From Aquila chrysaetos chrysaetos (Eukaryota > Chordata > Aves > Accipitriformes > Accipitridae), in the NCBI RefSeq assembly GCF_900496995.4, contig NC_044018.1, positions 27,992,858-28,056,857 of the forward strand: a stretch of DNA of 64,000 nt, given 5' to 3'. A model generated the notes under the pieces. The model had not been told where the DNA came from. It was given only the letters and a program-made list of their open reading frames with translations, and made no database searches. The stretch's first letter is position 1, and each line of letters opens with the position of its first letter. Shown one piece after another: positions 44,401-57,309 of this stretch. The position numbers and the translations under genes are program-made.

Positions 44401-47400
44401 GCTCCAGACAGCTTATCTACAAGTTGTGTCTGCCATCACCCAGCCTTTCCTCTATTCAGGTTCAATTTGCAAGTCAAACTGCTGTAGCAAAGAACGTTTT
44501 CCAGGGAAATTTGTTAAAACCTTTTGGTAATAGTAATACAACATTCACTGTCATAAAAAGACGTGATTTTTAACACAATGCTTTGTGTTGTTCAGGAATC
44601 ATACAGAGTCAAGGAGTCGGACAATGAAGCCAACCACCAGCAGTGCACTCACTGCCCAGCACAAGCCTCTGTGTTCAGTCTCACAAGCCCACTGTTAAGA
44701 AAAAAATCTTTCTGAGACTATTGTCTCACCTAAACAAAAGGGTATTTAACTGTTCCCTCATTTAACCCAAATGGAAAGCTATTGTCATTCCAGTTGTCTT
44801 TGGGAGGGTCGGTGACTACCCACAAATCAAAGACAAATATTCTGGGAACCACTGCCACCAGTATGACTGTCTCTTCTAGATCCAGCTGCGGAAAGAGGAA
44901 GCACTTACGTTTTCATATTGTTAAAAGAGGACAGCAGGCATGTCTATGCAAAGCACCCCATTTCTGGTATCAAGCAGTATCCAGGTAGCATCCAAGCAAA
45001 AACTAAAAAAGCCTCAATAATGTGAAGTTAAGGCTTGGATGTAACCGCAAGGGAAGCAGCTGGGCAAAGGGAGGAGAAGGGCATGAAAAAACACTGCAAA
45101 GCCCCATCACTTCACCCAGAACGTTTCTCTATTTTCCAACTTCACTAAGACCTGAAGGCAAAACAGCCTTGGACTACAAACAAAAACGAAGCCTGAACAC
45201 TGGACTGAGCTCCTGATCACTCTGAAAACAAAAGTTCAAGTAGAGCCCCTTCCAATTTCTTCAAGCATATAGGAGATTGATTGAGGTTTCAGTCGTGCTT
45301 TGCTGAAGTCTCTTTAACATTACAGGGTAATGTAGCTCTAGACTCCAGGTATCCTTTGATCAGACTCACAGAAAAAGTCTTCCTAATCTCTGCAAAGGAA
45401 AAGAGAGTTCAGAAGCATGACGGCATCTGCTGCTGCTTATGTAAATGATGTTTTGCTAGAACAGGTTTTTAAATAAACTGTCTGCTCCCTTCCTCAAAAA
45501 AATGAGGTTATCACAGCAAGGAGACAAGTAGAAAATAAACATGCCCATAACTGCATACAGTTTCCAGGAACTGTGCTTGGGAGGATCAGCTTGTAGGTTA
45601 TTTCACGTGAAATGGCAGGAAATGCAAGTTCAGATGTGTAGGGGACAGAAATCTCATCTGACTACACAACCAGCCATGCACAAAGTAGTCTGCAGGGAAA
45701 AGGAGGTGAAAATCTCGCACAGAGACGAGCACATTGAACGTGTATCTGAGGGTCAGGCATCTCTTAAGATGCTGAACTTCCCAGACTAGGACTAGCAGCA
45801 GTAGTATCACGAGCCTTGCTTGGAAAGAACCGGTTGTTTTTCTGCAGCAATGCACAAGTAATAACAAAAAAAAATCCCACAAAACCAAAAAACCCCAACC
45901 AACAAACCCAAACTTTCTATGCATCTGTCCTTCATGTTTAAGAAAAAGAAAGTTATGTTGTAGTCTGCACCTTGGCAGTGTTCCTTTTGACTTGCCTCCA
46001 GGGCTTAATACATGGTCTACTAGTACGTGGAACTTGGGGAAGTAAAAAAAAAAAAAAAAAAAAAGACTATTTTTGATGTATTTTTAGATAAATGTTATGG
46101 TCCAAATGACAGAAAAATAAAACAGATGGATTAAGTCATTACTGGAAAGTAAACACATTAGTAAGGACAAAACCTTACATTAAAATTGCTTTTGGCATTT
46201 TCCTCTAGAAGTTCATTTCTATCAGCTGATACACCTCAAAGATTCATTTGCAATTAAATATAGTCTTTACATTTACTTTGGCACCTCTTTCACCATAACC
46301 AGCAGGTTACACAATATTTACGCACTTTTCTAAGTGTTATATAGCCTTGTTGACATTTATTGCTTTCACACCTTTTGTCTTAGAAATTAGCAGTGGATTT
46401 GTTTCTTTATACTGAGATGCCAATATTACTATGGCTTTCAATACACAGCCTTTGGAAGGAATTAAACTTCAACAACTAAGATGGCTTAAAAAAAGATGTC
46501 TTAAAAGTAACCCTAAAAACTGCATCGAAAATGAAGAAAAAAACCACTTTCACCACAAACAAGACTGCTATTTAAAACAGAATGATTTATTATACAATGG
46601 AGAGATTAAGATTTGGTGACCATAGTTAATTTTTCAATTCATTAATAGTCAAATTTACTGAAATATACAGAAATTCTATTAGGTATATAAAAAACAGTAA
46701 GCCTGTGAGATACGTAATTTACATGATGCCTTCAGTTAGATACCTGGAGTTCTTTGTGTGCTTCAAGCTTGAATGCACATAATCCTAATTTTCTCCCATT
46801 TGATTATTTTGTTCATAGATTAAAAGGGACCAAAGAAGAAGACGATGCTTTCCTACTTTCTGAGCTCCCAGATGAGTTCTCAGTCCTGAGCTTATTCAAA
46901 AAGAAAATACTCTCTCTGCATCTGGTAGCTAAACTGAAAGCAAATACATAATGCAAAAGCTTTTCTGCTTCTCAATAAATGAGAAGTATACACTTGGAAA
47001 AATGTAAAAAGCAGAACTTTATCCAGTGTGAAGACACTAAAATAGAGATCTAAAAAACTGAAAGGGTATGTCCCTTTCAGTTGCCTTATATCTTTTAAAT
47101 GACTATACAATAAATGACAATAGAAAAAGAACATCGTTTGATCTACTTAACTGGCAAAGTCACTGATACCAAGTGTTTTATTTAAGTGAAACCAGCAGGT
47201 ACAGGTAAGGCTTTCCCAGAAGGTTCAAATTTAATTTGCCAGTTTTATTCTGAACAGGTTGAAAAGAGACGTTTACATTATTTTTTATCCATCCTGGTGT
47301 CAACCCGCTTATCACCCACAGCTTTGCTACTTCACAAGGTCTGTATTAAACACAGCAGCCCCCTCACATTACAGATTTTGAGTTAACGTTTCCAAGTTGT

Positions 47401-50400
47401 TGTTTCCACACTGGAACAATTTTACCCAAAATCCTGGTGAAACACTAGCAGACTGCTGCCAGCCTTCGGGAACTGACCTCTCATTACTCTTTAAAGAAAA
47501 CACATCCAAGAAATTCAGAATTTTCTTTGCCAGCTCCTCGGTGCTTTCACTGCTCCTTGTTTCAGTTCTCTCCGGACCCGTCCTGCTGCAGCCGCCTCCG
47601 GACCGTCCCAGCAGAGCCCACAGACTTTCACGGGGCTCCGGGGAAATGCACACACAGACACGGCGTGCAGCAGCCGTGAAACCAGCCCTCTGCCTCGGTC
47701 GGGCCACGGAATAAGACCGTAGAGGAATGTTTTGTGTTACAGGAGATTCACAACCCATCTATGCAAAAATAGCCCGTAAGAGTGCTGGAACTCTAGAAAG
47801 AGGGATGTTTCCCTCCTGCTTTGGAAAGAAGTCTGAATGGTTTCCATCTTTCTACATCTGGTTGATGTGTAAGGTTAGAGAGGTGAAAACGCGGCTCAAT
47901 TTCTCTTTTCCTACCAGTAGAGGCTGACTTCCAAGCTGCAGGCAGCTGAAGAACACCAGCCTTTGTGGCTCACTCCGCAGACACGGATGCTCTCAGCAAG
48001 ATGATTACCCAGGGACCAAGCACCGGAGAAGGAGGTGTCGGACCAGAGCCCCTTCACCTCACCAGAGGCGTGGAAGCCCTTCCTCCCTCCTGCCCCTCCA
48101 AGAAATGCCAACCGGAATATTTCTGCCTGGAAAAAGCGATGTTTCTGCAGAAATCAAGAGAAGGCTGTACAGAAGCAACTTATGTCAGCTTCTCAAGTCA
48201 TTACAGAATGGTGCCAAAGAGGAGAGAACGACTGTGGCACCAACTGCAAGTCTGAATTGACCAGCTACAGTAACACTTCAGGGGAGGTAGGAGCAATCCC
48301 TGGAAGGGGTACACGCAGCAACTCGTATGTAGAATAAAAGGTTCACACCAGAAAGGACCTGGAGTCCTAACTGTTAAAATAAACTCTAAACACAAACCAG
48401 TCTGCTTTCTAGTCTTGCAATAATTTTGATAAAACTCTGCTTGCTGTTAGAGATTACAGAAATAGAACTCATTTTGCTCAGTAACTGTATCACAACACTG
48501 AAAAGCTACCAACACTCTTAAATCTTTGCAGTAAGGGGAAAAAAATAAAAAAGGAAAAGAAAAGGCCACATGCAACACTACATGCCCGTGTCTAGCAAGC
48601 CCTAATTCTCCCCTTCTCCCAGTAAGATTTCCCCAGATCGCCTCCGGTGTGCTTGGGAAAACCGTACTATCCTCAGCCCGTGCAATGCAGGAAGGTTGGC
48701 AGGAGCATCCTGTGGATGGCAGATAAACTGTTCCTACCCTTCCCTTACCGGCTGCGTTCCTGGCCGAACCCTGCAGTTCCACCACTCACGTTATCTCCTG
48801 GGTTTGCTCTGGTGGATCTGGGGTTTCATCCCCATTTACCGAGCTGGCACGGTTTTTCCTGTATCGTTGCCTCAAAAAGTTCAGCCTCCAAGTGAATTAC
48901 ACTCCTTTGTTCACCAAGTCAAGTTTAAATAAAAATGCTAGAAAAACCACAGAGGTTGTTACTAAACAAAGCAGACACACAGTTATGAACCTGACATTCT
49001 CACCCTTCTTGCAACAAAGTGTGAGTCTTGCAACTACTAGGACTAGTTAGTAGTCAGTTAGGGAATACTAACTATGTGTACAATTTGGGGGGCTCATGGC
49101 TTGGTTCTCATCTGTCTTAAGTGCTTAAGATGGGGAAATGGATAAACAACAACTACCTATGAAGTTGTTAGATCTTGTAAGTTAAGGAAAAAAACGGGAT
49201 TTTTTTTTTTTTCATGGAAGACAACATAATAAAAAAACAAAGTATGGGTATGATTACTCAATCCTTTTAAAGTCTTTTCCCCCCAATTAGTAAATTCTAA
49301 GCATGAAGAACCAGCAGAACAGCCAAATGCAATATTGCTTTAAGGGAAATAAAACTACTATACACTAAACTACTGTAACTACTTGCCTGTAGTTACCTAA
49401 AACTTGTCCTTCAGTCAATCACTGAAAATACAGCTCTGCAGGCAATGTAAGCAACAGGAACCTCATCCTACAAATCACTGAACAAAAACTGAAGCAGGTA
49501 ATATCAAGGGTAGTTATCAATCAGAATGTAAGGTCCTGTCCATTACAGAGTAAGAGAGACATGTTTGCTCTTCGAGGTGCCTAATCTGCTAAGCGACAGA
49601 AAAAGATGTTGACATCTAAACCTACGCAAAAAAAAAAAAAAAAAGGCGGATTTCTCTCAGTGGAAAAATGACTGAATTAATTAAATAACTAAATAACTAA
49701 ATAAATCAGGGACATTAACAGTCAGATTCTCTTAATAGTTGATAACTGCCTCACAATCAGTGCAAGTTTCTTAAAGTTTTTCTTTCTCAATCATATAGTA
49801 CAGAACAAAGTGTTCATAGAACTTACATGACAAAACACAGAATTTAAAAACCATTTTAAATGTGAATCTTGTGATGATCACAAAGACAATCTTTAGCTAA
49901 TCTTCTGTCATTTAGCTGACTTTTATTCTGCCACAGGGGAGAAGGGAAAAAACCCTCTCACAAATCCATCACAGTAATGTCCAATACCGGCCCCATTTGC
50001 AGTCTTTCTTGATCATACCTATCATATCCGAGAGCTGTTGCAGCATTTCAAGGCTTCATGCCAAAAAAATTTTAGTTTTATTGGGCCATCAAAACCCCAG
50101 ATGAGCCTCCAAAGATTTGCAGTCCTTCCTTACTGTTAAGAAAGCTGAAGGACTAAAGGAAAAAGAATATTACTCAAAACTTACATACTTACACTTTTGC
50201 TGAAGATGTAAATGAACAGCTAACAAGTTCTGGGACTCAATACCAGCAACAGTTTTGGTGATAAGCTTATGGAAACTTTACAAAACATAAACAGTGTGTC
50301 CTTCCATCACATTTACCTTATCAGTGGAAGAGATAAATACAAACATTAGGGATAAATACCATAGAATGCTGTCACAGATAGGAACTGCATTTAAAAAGGG

Positions 50401-51202
50401 GGTTGGGAAATAAAAACATGCATAGAATTCAAGAAGGAAAAACAAGTAAATATTGTACAAATAATCAATATAGCCAGGTTCGGAGAACACCACATAATTC
50501 TTACTACCTGAAAACCTGATAAAAGTAGCATCAGTAACATCCCACCTTCATTAAAGGAATGATTCAGATTGCAGAGTCTTCGCCCTTTATCTCAAGAAGA
50601 AAAGCCACAAGTTCATTAATTTCTAGTGGTTAAATACATTTCCCTAACCCCAGCCTTGCCACAGTGACAGTATTGTTGGGTTTATTTTTTCGCACAAACT
50701 GTCATTAAAACTAAGATGAGAGGAACGGTTCTGCCCAGGAGTGCTGACAGCAGCACGCGCGGTGTGCAGGAACAGAATCACAGAACCTCCAGTTACATCA
50801 TGTTTTTCTTTCACCCCGAAAGAAATTTGGCCTTATTAGTCAATCAGAAAAAAACATACATACTGCTAGAATACTGGCAGTGTATGTGTATGGGAATTTT
50901 GAGGAGGGGAAAGAAGGGGGAAATAAAGGGTAGAAAAAAGGAACAAGCCCAGTTCCAGAGGAACCACTCCGGCCACCGCACCAGGTATTAAAAATCTTTC
51001 TTTCTTCATTTTCCCTCCCAGTGTCATGTAAAGAAAATAGCAGGGAGAGCTAGCTTGTAAATGTAAGCAACTTCTCCTCTCCCCCAAATCTATTCAGAAA
51101 TTCTTCTCTCAGAAGTTCACTTCCGACTCACAAGTTTTAGGCAAACAGATCCTTTATCCTTGGAATTGTGCCGCTTGTGACTTACCTCAAAATTCAAATA
51201 TT

Positions 51203-51220
51203 ATTAGTAATATTACTAAT
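51203..51220. repeat. AT-rich palindrome
   Basis: ATTAGTAATATTACTAAT is a perfect 18-base palindrome, within a larger stretch (about 51195-51280) of ATTATTAG/CTAATAAT words in both orientations that could fold into hairpins. Confidence 0.7.
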
Positions 51221-53278
51221 CGTTAGTAATGATTATTACTATTATTGCTAATAATAGTAAATATTATTAGTAATTACTGGCATTATTTGCAGAGGTGTGA
51301 GCAACACTTAATTAGAATGCCTTTTCAAACCTTTTTTATATCCAAATGTCAGAGTCACTTGCCCTTCCCTCCACTGCAATACTGTCACACCGTCTGCTTT
51401 GTCTTTGGTTTATTTATTTATTTGCTATTGAGGCACTTTGAGGATATTTTCTGCTAACTTCAGGTTCAAAATGTATTGACTGTACATTCTAGGTACCTTT
51501 TCCTTTTTGCTTCTTTTATATTTCTTTTCATGGTTTCTAGTATTTTATTTTTCATAGTACTGAAAATTATGCTCAACATTTCAAAGGACACAGGGGGAAA
51601 AATGGCGCTCTGCACCAAAACATTAAACAATTTTATTTTCCACATTACACCAGTTAGTTCAGCTAAGCTGTAAAAAATGGCTAATGAGCAACACAGGTTA
51701 CCATGGCACAACTCTACAGTCGATCTTCCTACATGCACATACTGATGCCCCTGTTTAAAAAGCAACAGAACTATTGAATGTTTAATCTGTTAAAGGTAAA
51801 CATGAATGGTTTCAGGTCTTACAAACACAATGCAAAACAGAGACTTTCAGGAGGAATTTCCACAAAGATAGGAGCTGAGGTCTTCAAATAAAAAGACTGA
51901 AAATTACCTCCAAGGAGGCCAATCTTACAGATCCACACAAAAGAAGTTTAACTTCTATAATGCACCGAGACTACTTGGTACATAAGTTTTATACACTCTT
52001 AATTCTTTAACAGGTACAGCAGCTGAATCCCACTGCCCCATTCTCCCTTTAATATTTTTCATACTGTTAAGGGCCTGAATACTAACTGGAAAATAGGAAA
52101 CTCCTGAGAGAAAACACAACTACTTCTGCAGATTCTTACTTTTACCTTCCTTCCTTCTTCCTTTTTAGCCTTGATGTTTGAGAAAATAACCTCAGGTGGG
52201 ACAACCTAAACAAATCGTACTTTTCCTTAATCTGAAAAAGACACTACTATTATACACCACAGCAAGAGCTGGCCAGAGACTTCTCAGCTATAATCGCTGT
52301 TATTGGAATCATAAGACTGCAGAGAATTAATAAAATAAAACCAAATCAAATTCATTTCACTTTGATGAATAAGCATGAGCAGCAGCAAACCCCAGGATAA
52401 TTTGAGAAAAGAGAGAGATAAAGAGAAGAACAGAAAAAAATCCTCAAAATCCTCCAAAAGACACCGTGTCCTCCCTGCCCATAACCGCAGGAGACCAGGG
52501 TGGCCAGAGAACTGCTCCGAGTCCGTCTGATACCCGCCGTGTTCCCAGAGCCTCTGAATGATGGGAAGCCCTGTTCCGACCAAACAGCGGTATCACCGCA
52601 TCCTCTTTTCCACTTAAAAGAGGTTTATTTTTAAGATTTCTTTTCACTTATTTACTAATGCAAGGGAAAACATCTCCTACATAAGTGGCATCAAAGTCTG
52701 CTTGGCATTCCTGCCTTCCTTTGTGCAAGACTGTGTTTTAAACCCACCTTGTAATGGAAAAAGGCAACTACCAAAGACACACTTGCCATTTCCTATCATT
52801 TGATAGCAACCGCCCCCTCCCCTGAACTTTCAGGCCAAAATGAATGCCATACAAAGCTGCCGAACAGGAAGCCTAACTATTCTAATGTGTGTGACCCAAG
52901 CGATAGTAGGGAGTTTCACAGTAAAACCAATAAGGAGAGACATAAAAGACTAACGAGCCCCGGACCAGAGAAGGAAGCACCCAACAATACCAACTCTCTC
53001 CTACTACTGCTAGGTTTTCCAGTTTACCAGCAAGTCATCTTTTGACCTACAAAAATGAGTGCTCTTCCCTAGTGATGTTTTGTAGAAGCCAATCCAGGTA
53101 CCCGAGCAGCTTGTCCTGGAGCAGCGATCCCGTTTCCTCAACGCATACAGAGCGTACTGCCGGCACTCAAAGGCAGTTGTTTCGAGCAGGGACAGCTTGC
53201 TCTCTTCAGAAAGTCACAGCTTCTCCTCGGACAAAAGTGTCCATGTGGCACATCTCCAGCTGCAGAATTTCTATAATA

Positions 53279-53370
53279 CTTTGTGTATTATACACCTACT
53301 TTGTGTATTATATACCTAAATACCTTGTATGTTATACACCTAAACACCTTGTGTATTATACACCTAAATA
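53279..53370. repeat. 24-base tandem repeat, about four units
   Basis: Units of the form CTTGTGTATTATACACCTAAACAC repeat about 3.8 times. The period is a multiple of three, so the plus strand stays open (…LYVIHLNT LCIIHLN…), but there is no start context or splice site suggesting a gene. Confidence 0.75.
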
Positions 53371-55179
53371 GATGTTTTGGGGAGACCTCTACCTTGGGGA
53401 AGGAGGGGAAGGTCCCCTTTGGTTGCACGACTTACCCTTCTCACTTCTGTGTTAACAGACCCAATGAGGGAGAGAGCTTGAAACGGCAATTTAAAGAACT
53501 GTACAAGACAGCAGAATCACACATCAAATTGGAGTGTAAGAGTCTCTTAACGTACTTTCATTATGGCAAATTCAGTCACCCCACAAGGTCCAAACCATTA
53601 CTTTGCCCCCCTGTCCCCAAGTCAGCATATTGGGAAGGAAACGGGCATTGAAATCATCGCTAACGTTACTACTCATTTGAGAAATCTTGTACCATGAGAC
53701 AGCAACCTCCAGCACTGATGCTAAGGTAGCAAAAAAACCTGATTTTAATTGCAAGCAGCAGAGCGCTGCATAGGCAAGGCATGACCGGTGAAGGAGCCAG
53801 CAACACCGCCTCACCACCTTTCAGTGGCCTTTACCACTACACCCGATTTATGACCTGGGGAAGAAAACACAGTCGGGAAACATCAACTCTGTCTCATACT
53901 AAAATACCACCCAACCCTCCAGGTATTCCTCATGCCTGGTAACAAACGCGTGTTGTACAGAAATCTGCTACTGTAAACCTCAGTATTCAGATTTCATGGC
54001 TTGAGAAAGTTTGTTCCTCCATTTTATACAGCGACACAAAACCAGATTTTACTGTACAGACTTTACTGCGTAACATTCAAGGGCACATTACAAAAATCCC
54101 TCTGAGATCAACAGAAAACAGAACTTTAGCACCTCCGTGAACTTCACCAACAAAGCTTCATTTCATTTGAAATAAGATTCTCACCACTCTTTTTTTCTTT
54201 AAGTCCTTTTTGACAACCAAACTTTAAAAATCATTTCCCCCATTTATATTTTCAGACCAAAGAAGGAAAAAAAAGTAGTTACATACCCTGTCTCTCAAAT
54301 CCCCCAAAAGGCATATCATATTTTCAGTTCTCATGATATCTAATCAAGTCTACTTCATTACAGACAAGGCTAAAAAGCTCATCATGCTGCAACTGATTAC
54401 AAACAAGATAGTGCCCACATCTGATAAAGACCTAATTGTCTGAATCGCCTACATTTCTGCAGGCCAAATTTACTGCCATTTTGCACAAATTCAAAGCTGA
54501 CTGAGCCTGATGACCTTTTATACCTCTGTAATTAGTCTTCTGTGCCTTTACAACCAGAAAAGCAAGTTGCCCCTTTACTCTCCCTAATTCGGCACTCCAT
54601 CTGTAAAGGGTAAACTTCACCATTTACTCAGCAGCTACCAGTCAGAACAGTACACGGAAAAAAAACCAAATACCCACAAACTCCAACCTTTCAAAGTCAT
54701 GTCTGGAAAGGCCCTTTTAAGATAAACATAAACATGCCGATTTCTAAAAGAAGAAATGAAAAAAGGAGGACAAGCTGGTGGATGCAAATTCAATAAGCAG
54801 CATTTTTATCATGCTTTTCTAAAAAAAGACACTATGAAATAAGGATGCTGGCATAGACAAGTGCTATAAAAAAAGAGTCAAAAAAACCCAAAGCAGAAGC
54901 CAAAACCAGCAGTTTGTTAGTCCCTATCACTAACATCACAGCACAGTAGTAAAAGTATAATGCAAATACATTGATTCTGCACTAGAATGTAACCAAGATT
55001 AATGATACAGACGTTTGACTGCAGAAAACATCCACTAGAATTTCATTTAGGTATACAATCAGGCTTTGCAACCCAATCCTACAGTTGCAAAAAATACTTC
55101 CCAATTACAAATGTAAGTTTAAAAAGATGGGTCAGGTCAATTCTACTGAAGTGAAGCTCCAGATCCAGCTCTCCGCTGC

Positions 55180-56250
55180 AGTCAGCAAGATGCACGTGAT
55201 GCGTGTGATGATCTCCTCTCTTCTCCGCGTCTCCCCAGGCTCTGGCCATGCTCTGGTGGGGCGGCCCCGGGGCTGGGGGGCATCAAGATGGGGGCAATCC
55301 TGGGGGCAGGGAGGATCCCATCCAGCCCCATAGACGTGTGTGTGTCTACATGGTGTAGCAGGTCGCTAACCATTTCCCCTTGGATTATGGGGGCTTCATT
55401 CTGCTCCCCGACCCTGTCTTCCAGCTCAGGGGACTGGGTACCCCGGGAACAACTGTTCTTACTATTAAAGACTGAGGCAAAGGCGGCACTAAGAACCTCA
55501 GCCTTTTTTCTCAGCCTTTGTCACTATGTTTCCCCCCGCATCCAAGAAAGGATGGAGATTCTCCTTAGGCCTCCTTTTGTTGCTAATGTATTTATAGAAA
55601 CATTTTTTATTGTCTTTTACAGCAGTAGCCAGATTAAGTTCCAGCTGGGCTTTGGCCCTTCTAGTTTTCTCCCTGCATACCCTCACGACATCCCTGTAGT
55701 CCTCCTGAGCTGCCTGCCCCTTCTTCCAAAGGTCATAAACTCTCCTTTTTTATCCCGAGTTCCAGCCAAAGCTTTCCATTCAGCCAGGCTGGTCTTCTTC
55801 CCCACCAGCTCGTCTTTCAGCACATATGGACACCCTGCTCCCGCGCCTTGAAGATTTCCTCCTTGCATAACGTCCAGCCTTCCTGGACCCCTTTGCCCTT
55901 TGGGACTGCCTCCCGAGGGGCTCTGCCAACCAGGCCAGCCTGCCCTCCGGCAGTCCAAGGTGGCAGTTCTGCTGACCCCCCTCCTTCCTTCTCCGAGAAT
56001 CGAAAACTCTATCCTTTCGTGATCGCTGTGCCCAAGACAGCCTCCAGCCATCCCATCACGCCCAAGTCCTTCTCTGTTCACAAACAGCAGGTCCAGTGGA
56101 ACGCCTTCCCGAGCTGGGTGCCTCCCCAGCTGTCAGGAGAGTCTCTTCCACGCGCTCCAGGAACCTCCCGGACTGTTTCCTCTCCACTGGATTGTATTTC
56201 CAGTGGACATCTGGTAAGGTGAAGTCAATGACTGTAACAGCGTCGGACTC
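55180..56250 (-). mobile_element. CR1 LINE, endonuclease end to reverse-transcriptase start
   Basis: Minus-strand frames read in order DVHWKYNPVERKQSGRFLER, HSDHERIEFSILGEGRRGVS, REKTRRAKAQLELNLATAVK, DNKKCFYKYISNKRRPKENL and LLHHVDTHTSMGLDGI. These are successive CR1 ORF2 segments between the endonuclease and the polymerase palm. Frameshifts separate them. Both ends are truncated. Confidence 0.85.
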
Positions 56251-56269
56251 TGTTACAGTGGCTGGCATG

Positions 56270-57060
56270 CGTAAACCCCTAACAGCGTTCAGGGACCTCC
56301 ACCTGCAATGGGTGTGGGTGTGCAAGGATCCCCATGTAACAGGCATGGATGTGCAGGGACCCCTGTGCAACAGCAGACTGGTGATGTGCACACAGGTAGT
56401 GTGCAACAGGGTGCTGGTGTGCAGGGACTAGCGCACAACAGCTTTACGGTGTGCAAGGACACCTGTGCAATGGGAAGCAGGTGTGCAAGGATGCCTGTGC
56501 CCCAGGCGTGCGGGGACCAGCGTGCAATGAGGCCGCTGGCATGCAGCAAGGTGCCGGGATCGCTGCCCAACACAGCACTTGGAGTGTGGGCAAGTGTGCA
56601 ACAGGGCGGGGGGTGTGCCATGTGGTGTGCAAGGGGCTGCCTGTGGATCAGCGTGCAATGAGGTGCTGGGACACAGCTCTGTGCAGAGTGGGACAGCCAC
56701 GTGCTGGTGTGACAGAAACCCCGGTGCACGCAGAAACTCCCCTGTGCACCAGGGACGATTGTGCAACACAAACACTGGTGTGCACAGAAACCCCTGTGAG
56801 CACCAGGGACGGTCGTGCAACAGAAACCCCGGTGCACGCAGAAACTCCCCCGTGCACCAAGGACAACTGTGCAACACAAACCCCAGCGTGCACAGAACTG
56901 CCCCCATGCACCGGGGATGATTGTGCAAGCTCTGCACACCACTGCTCAGGACAATAAGGTTCCAGTGTGCAACTTGCACGCACACAGACCCCTGTGCTGG
57001 GCAGGGGGGCAGATCTGGAGCAGGTTCCCCCAAATAACTGTGAGGAGGGGGGTGGGGATC
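56270..57060. repeat. TGCA-rich minisatellite region with a 54-base VNTR core
   Basis: The whole stretch is built of GTGTGCAAGG, GTGCAACA and GTGCACGCAG words. Four exact-length 54-base units lie at 56712-56927, each ending in TGTGCA or CGTGCA. A plus-strand frame stays open across it (18 residues per unit), as does the complement. It lies just past the 3' end of MFSD5. Confidence 0.8.
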
Positions 57061-57073
57061 TGCAGAAACACCT

Positions 57074-57093
57074 TTTATTTGTTTTGGTTTATT
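57074..57093 (-). terminator. MFSD5: MFSD5 polyadenylation signals
   Basis: Two AATAAA hexamers lie on the minus strand, at 57093-57088 and 57079-57074, about 220-235 bases after the MFSD5 stop. An A-rich run on the plus strand (about 57100-57112) lies just upstream of them in transcript order. Confidence 0.7.
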
Positions 57094-57309
57094 TTTTTTA
57101 AAAAAAAAAAAAGAGAGAATACACCTCCCCACATGCTTCCAACCCTCCCTGCCACCAGAGAGGCAGTGGGGAACAGGACATTTTGGGGGTCACCAGCCAG
57201 CCAGGGGGGCCACTCACCCCATAGCAATGGGTCAGGGTGTCCCCACATCCCCTCATGGTCCCTTGGGGTGGGGGGGAGGAGGGCGGATGACACCTGTCGC
57301 GGGACCCTG

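Larger units (their letters stand above)
38488..55180. other. 16.7-kb AT-rich region with no recognised gene
   Basis: I read both strands and could not assign any conserved exon. Composition is AT-rich throughout, apart from GC-richer islets at about 47.56-47.72 and 52.46-52.60 kb. Low-complexity features include A20 at about 46046-46065, an A-run near 49627-49645, TAAATAAC repeats at about 49680-49705 and a (CA)n at about 42473-42488. Isolated minus-strand frames such as 41193-40909 (95 codons) and 47758-47369 are possible exons but match nothing I know. I see few CR1 pieces here, in contrast to both sides. Confidence 0.5.
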
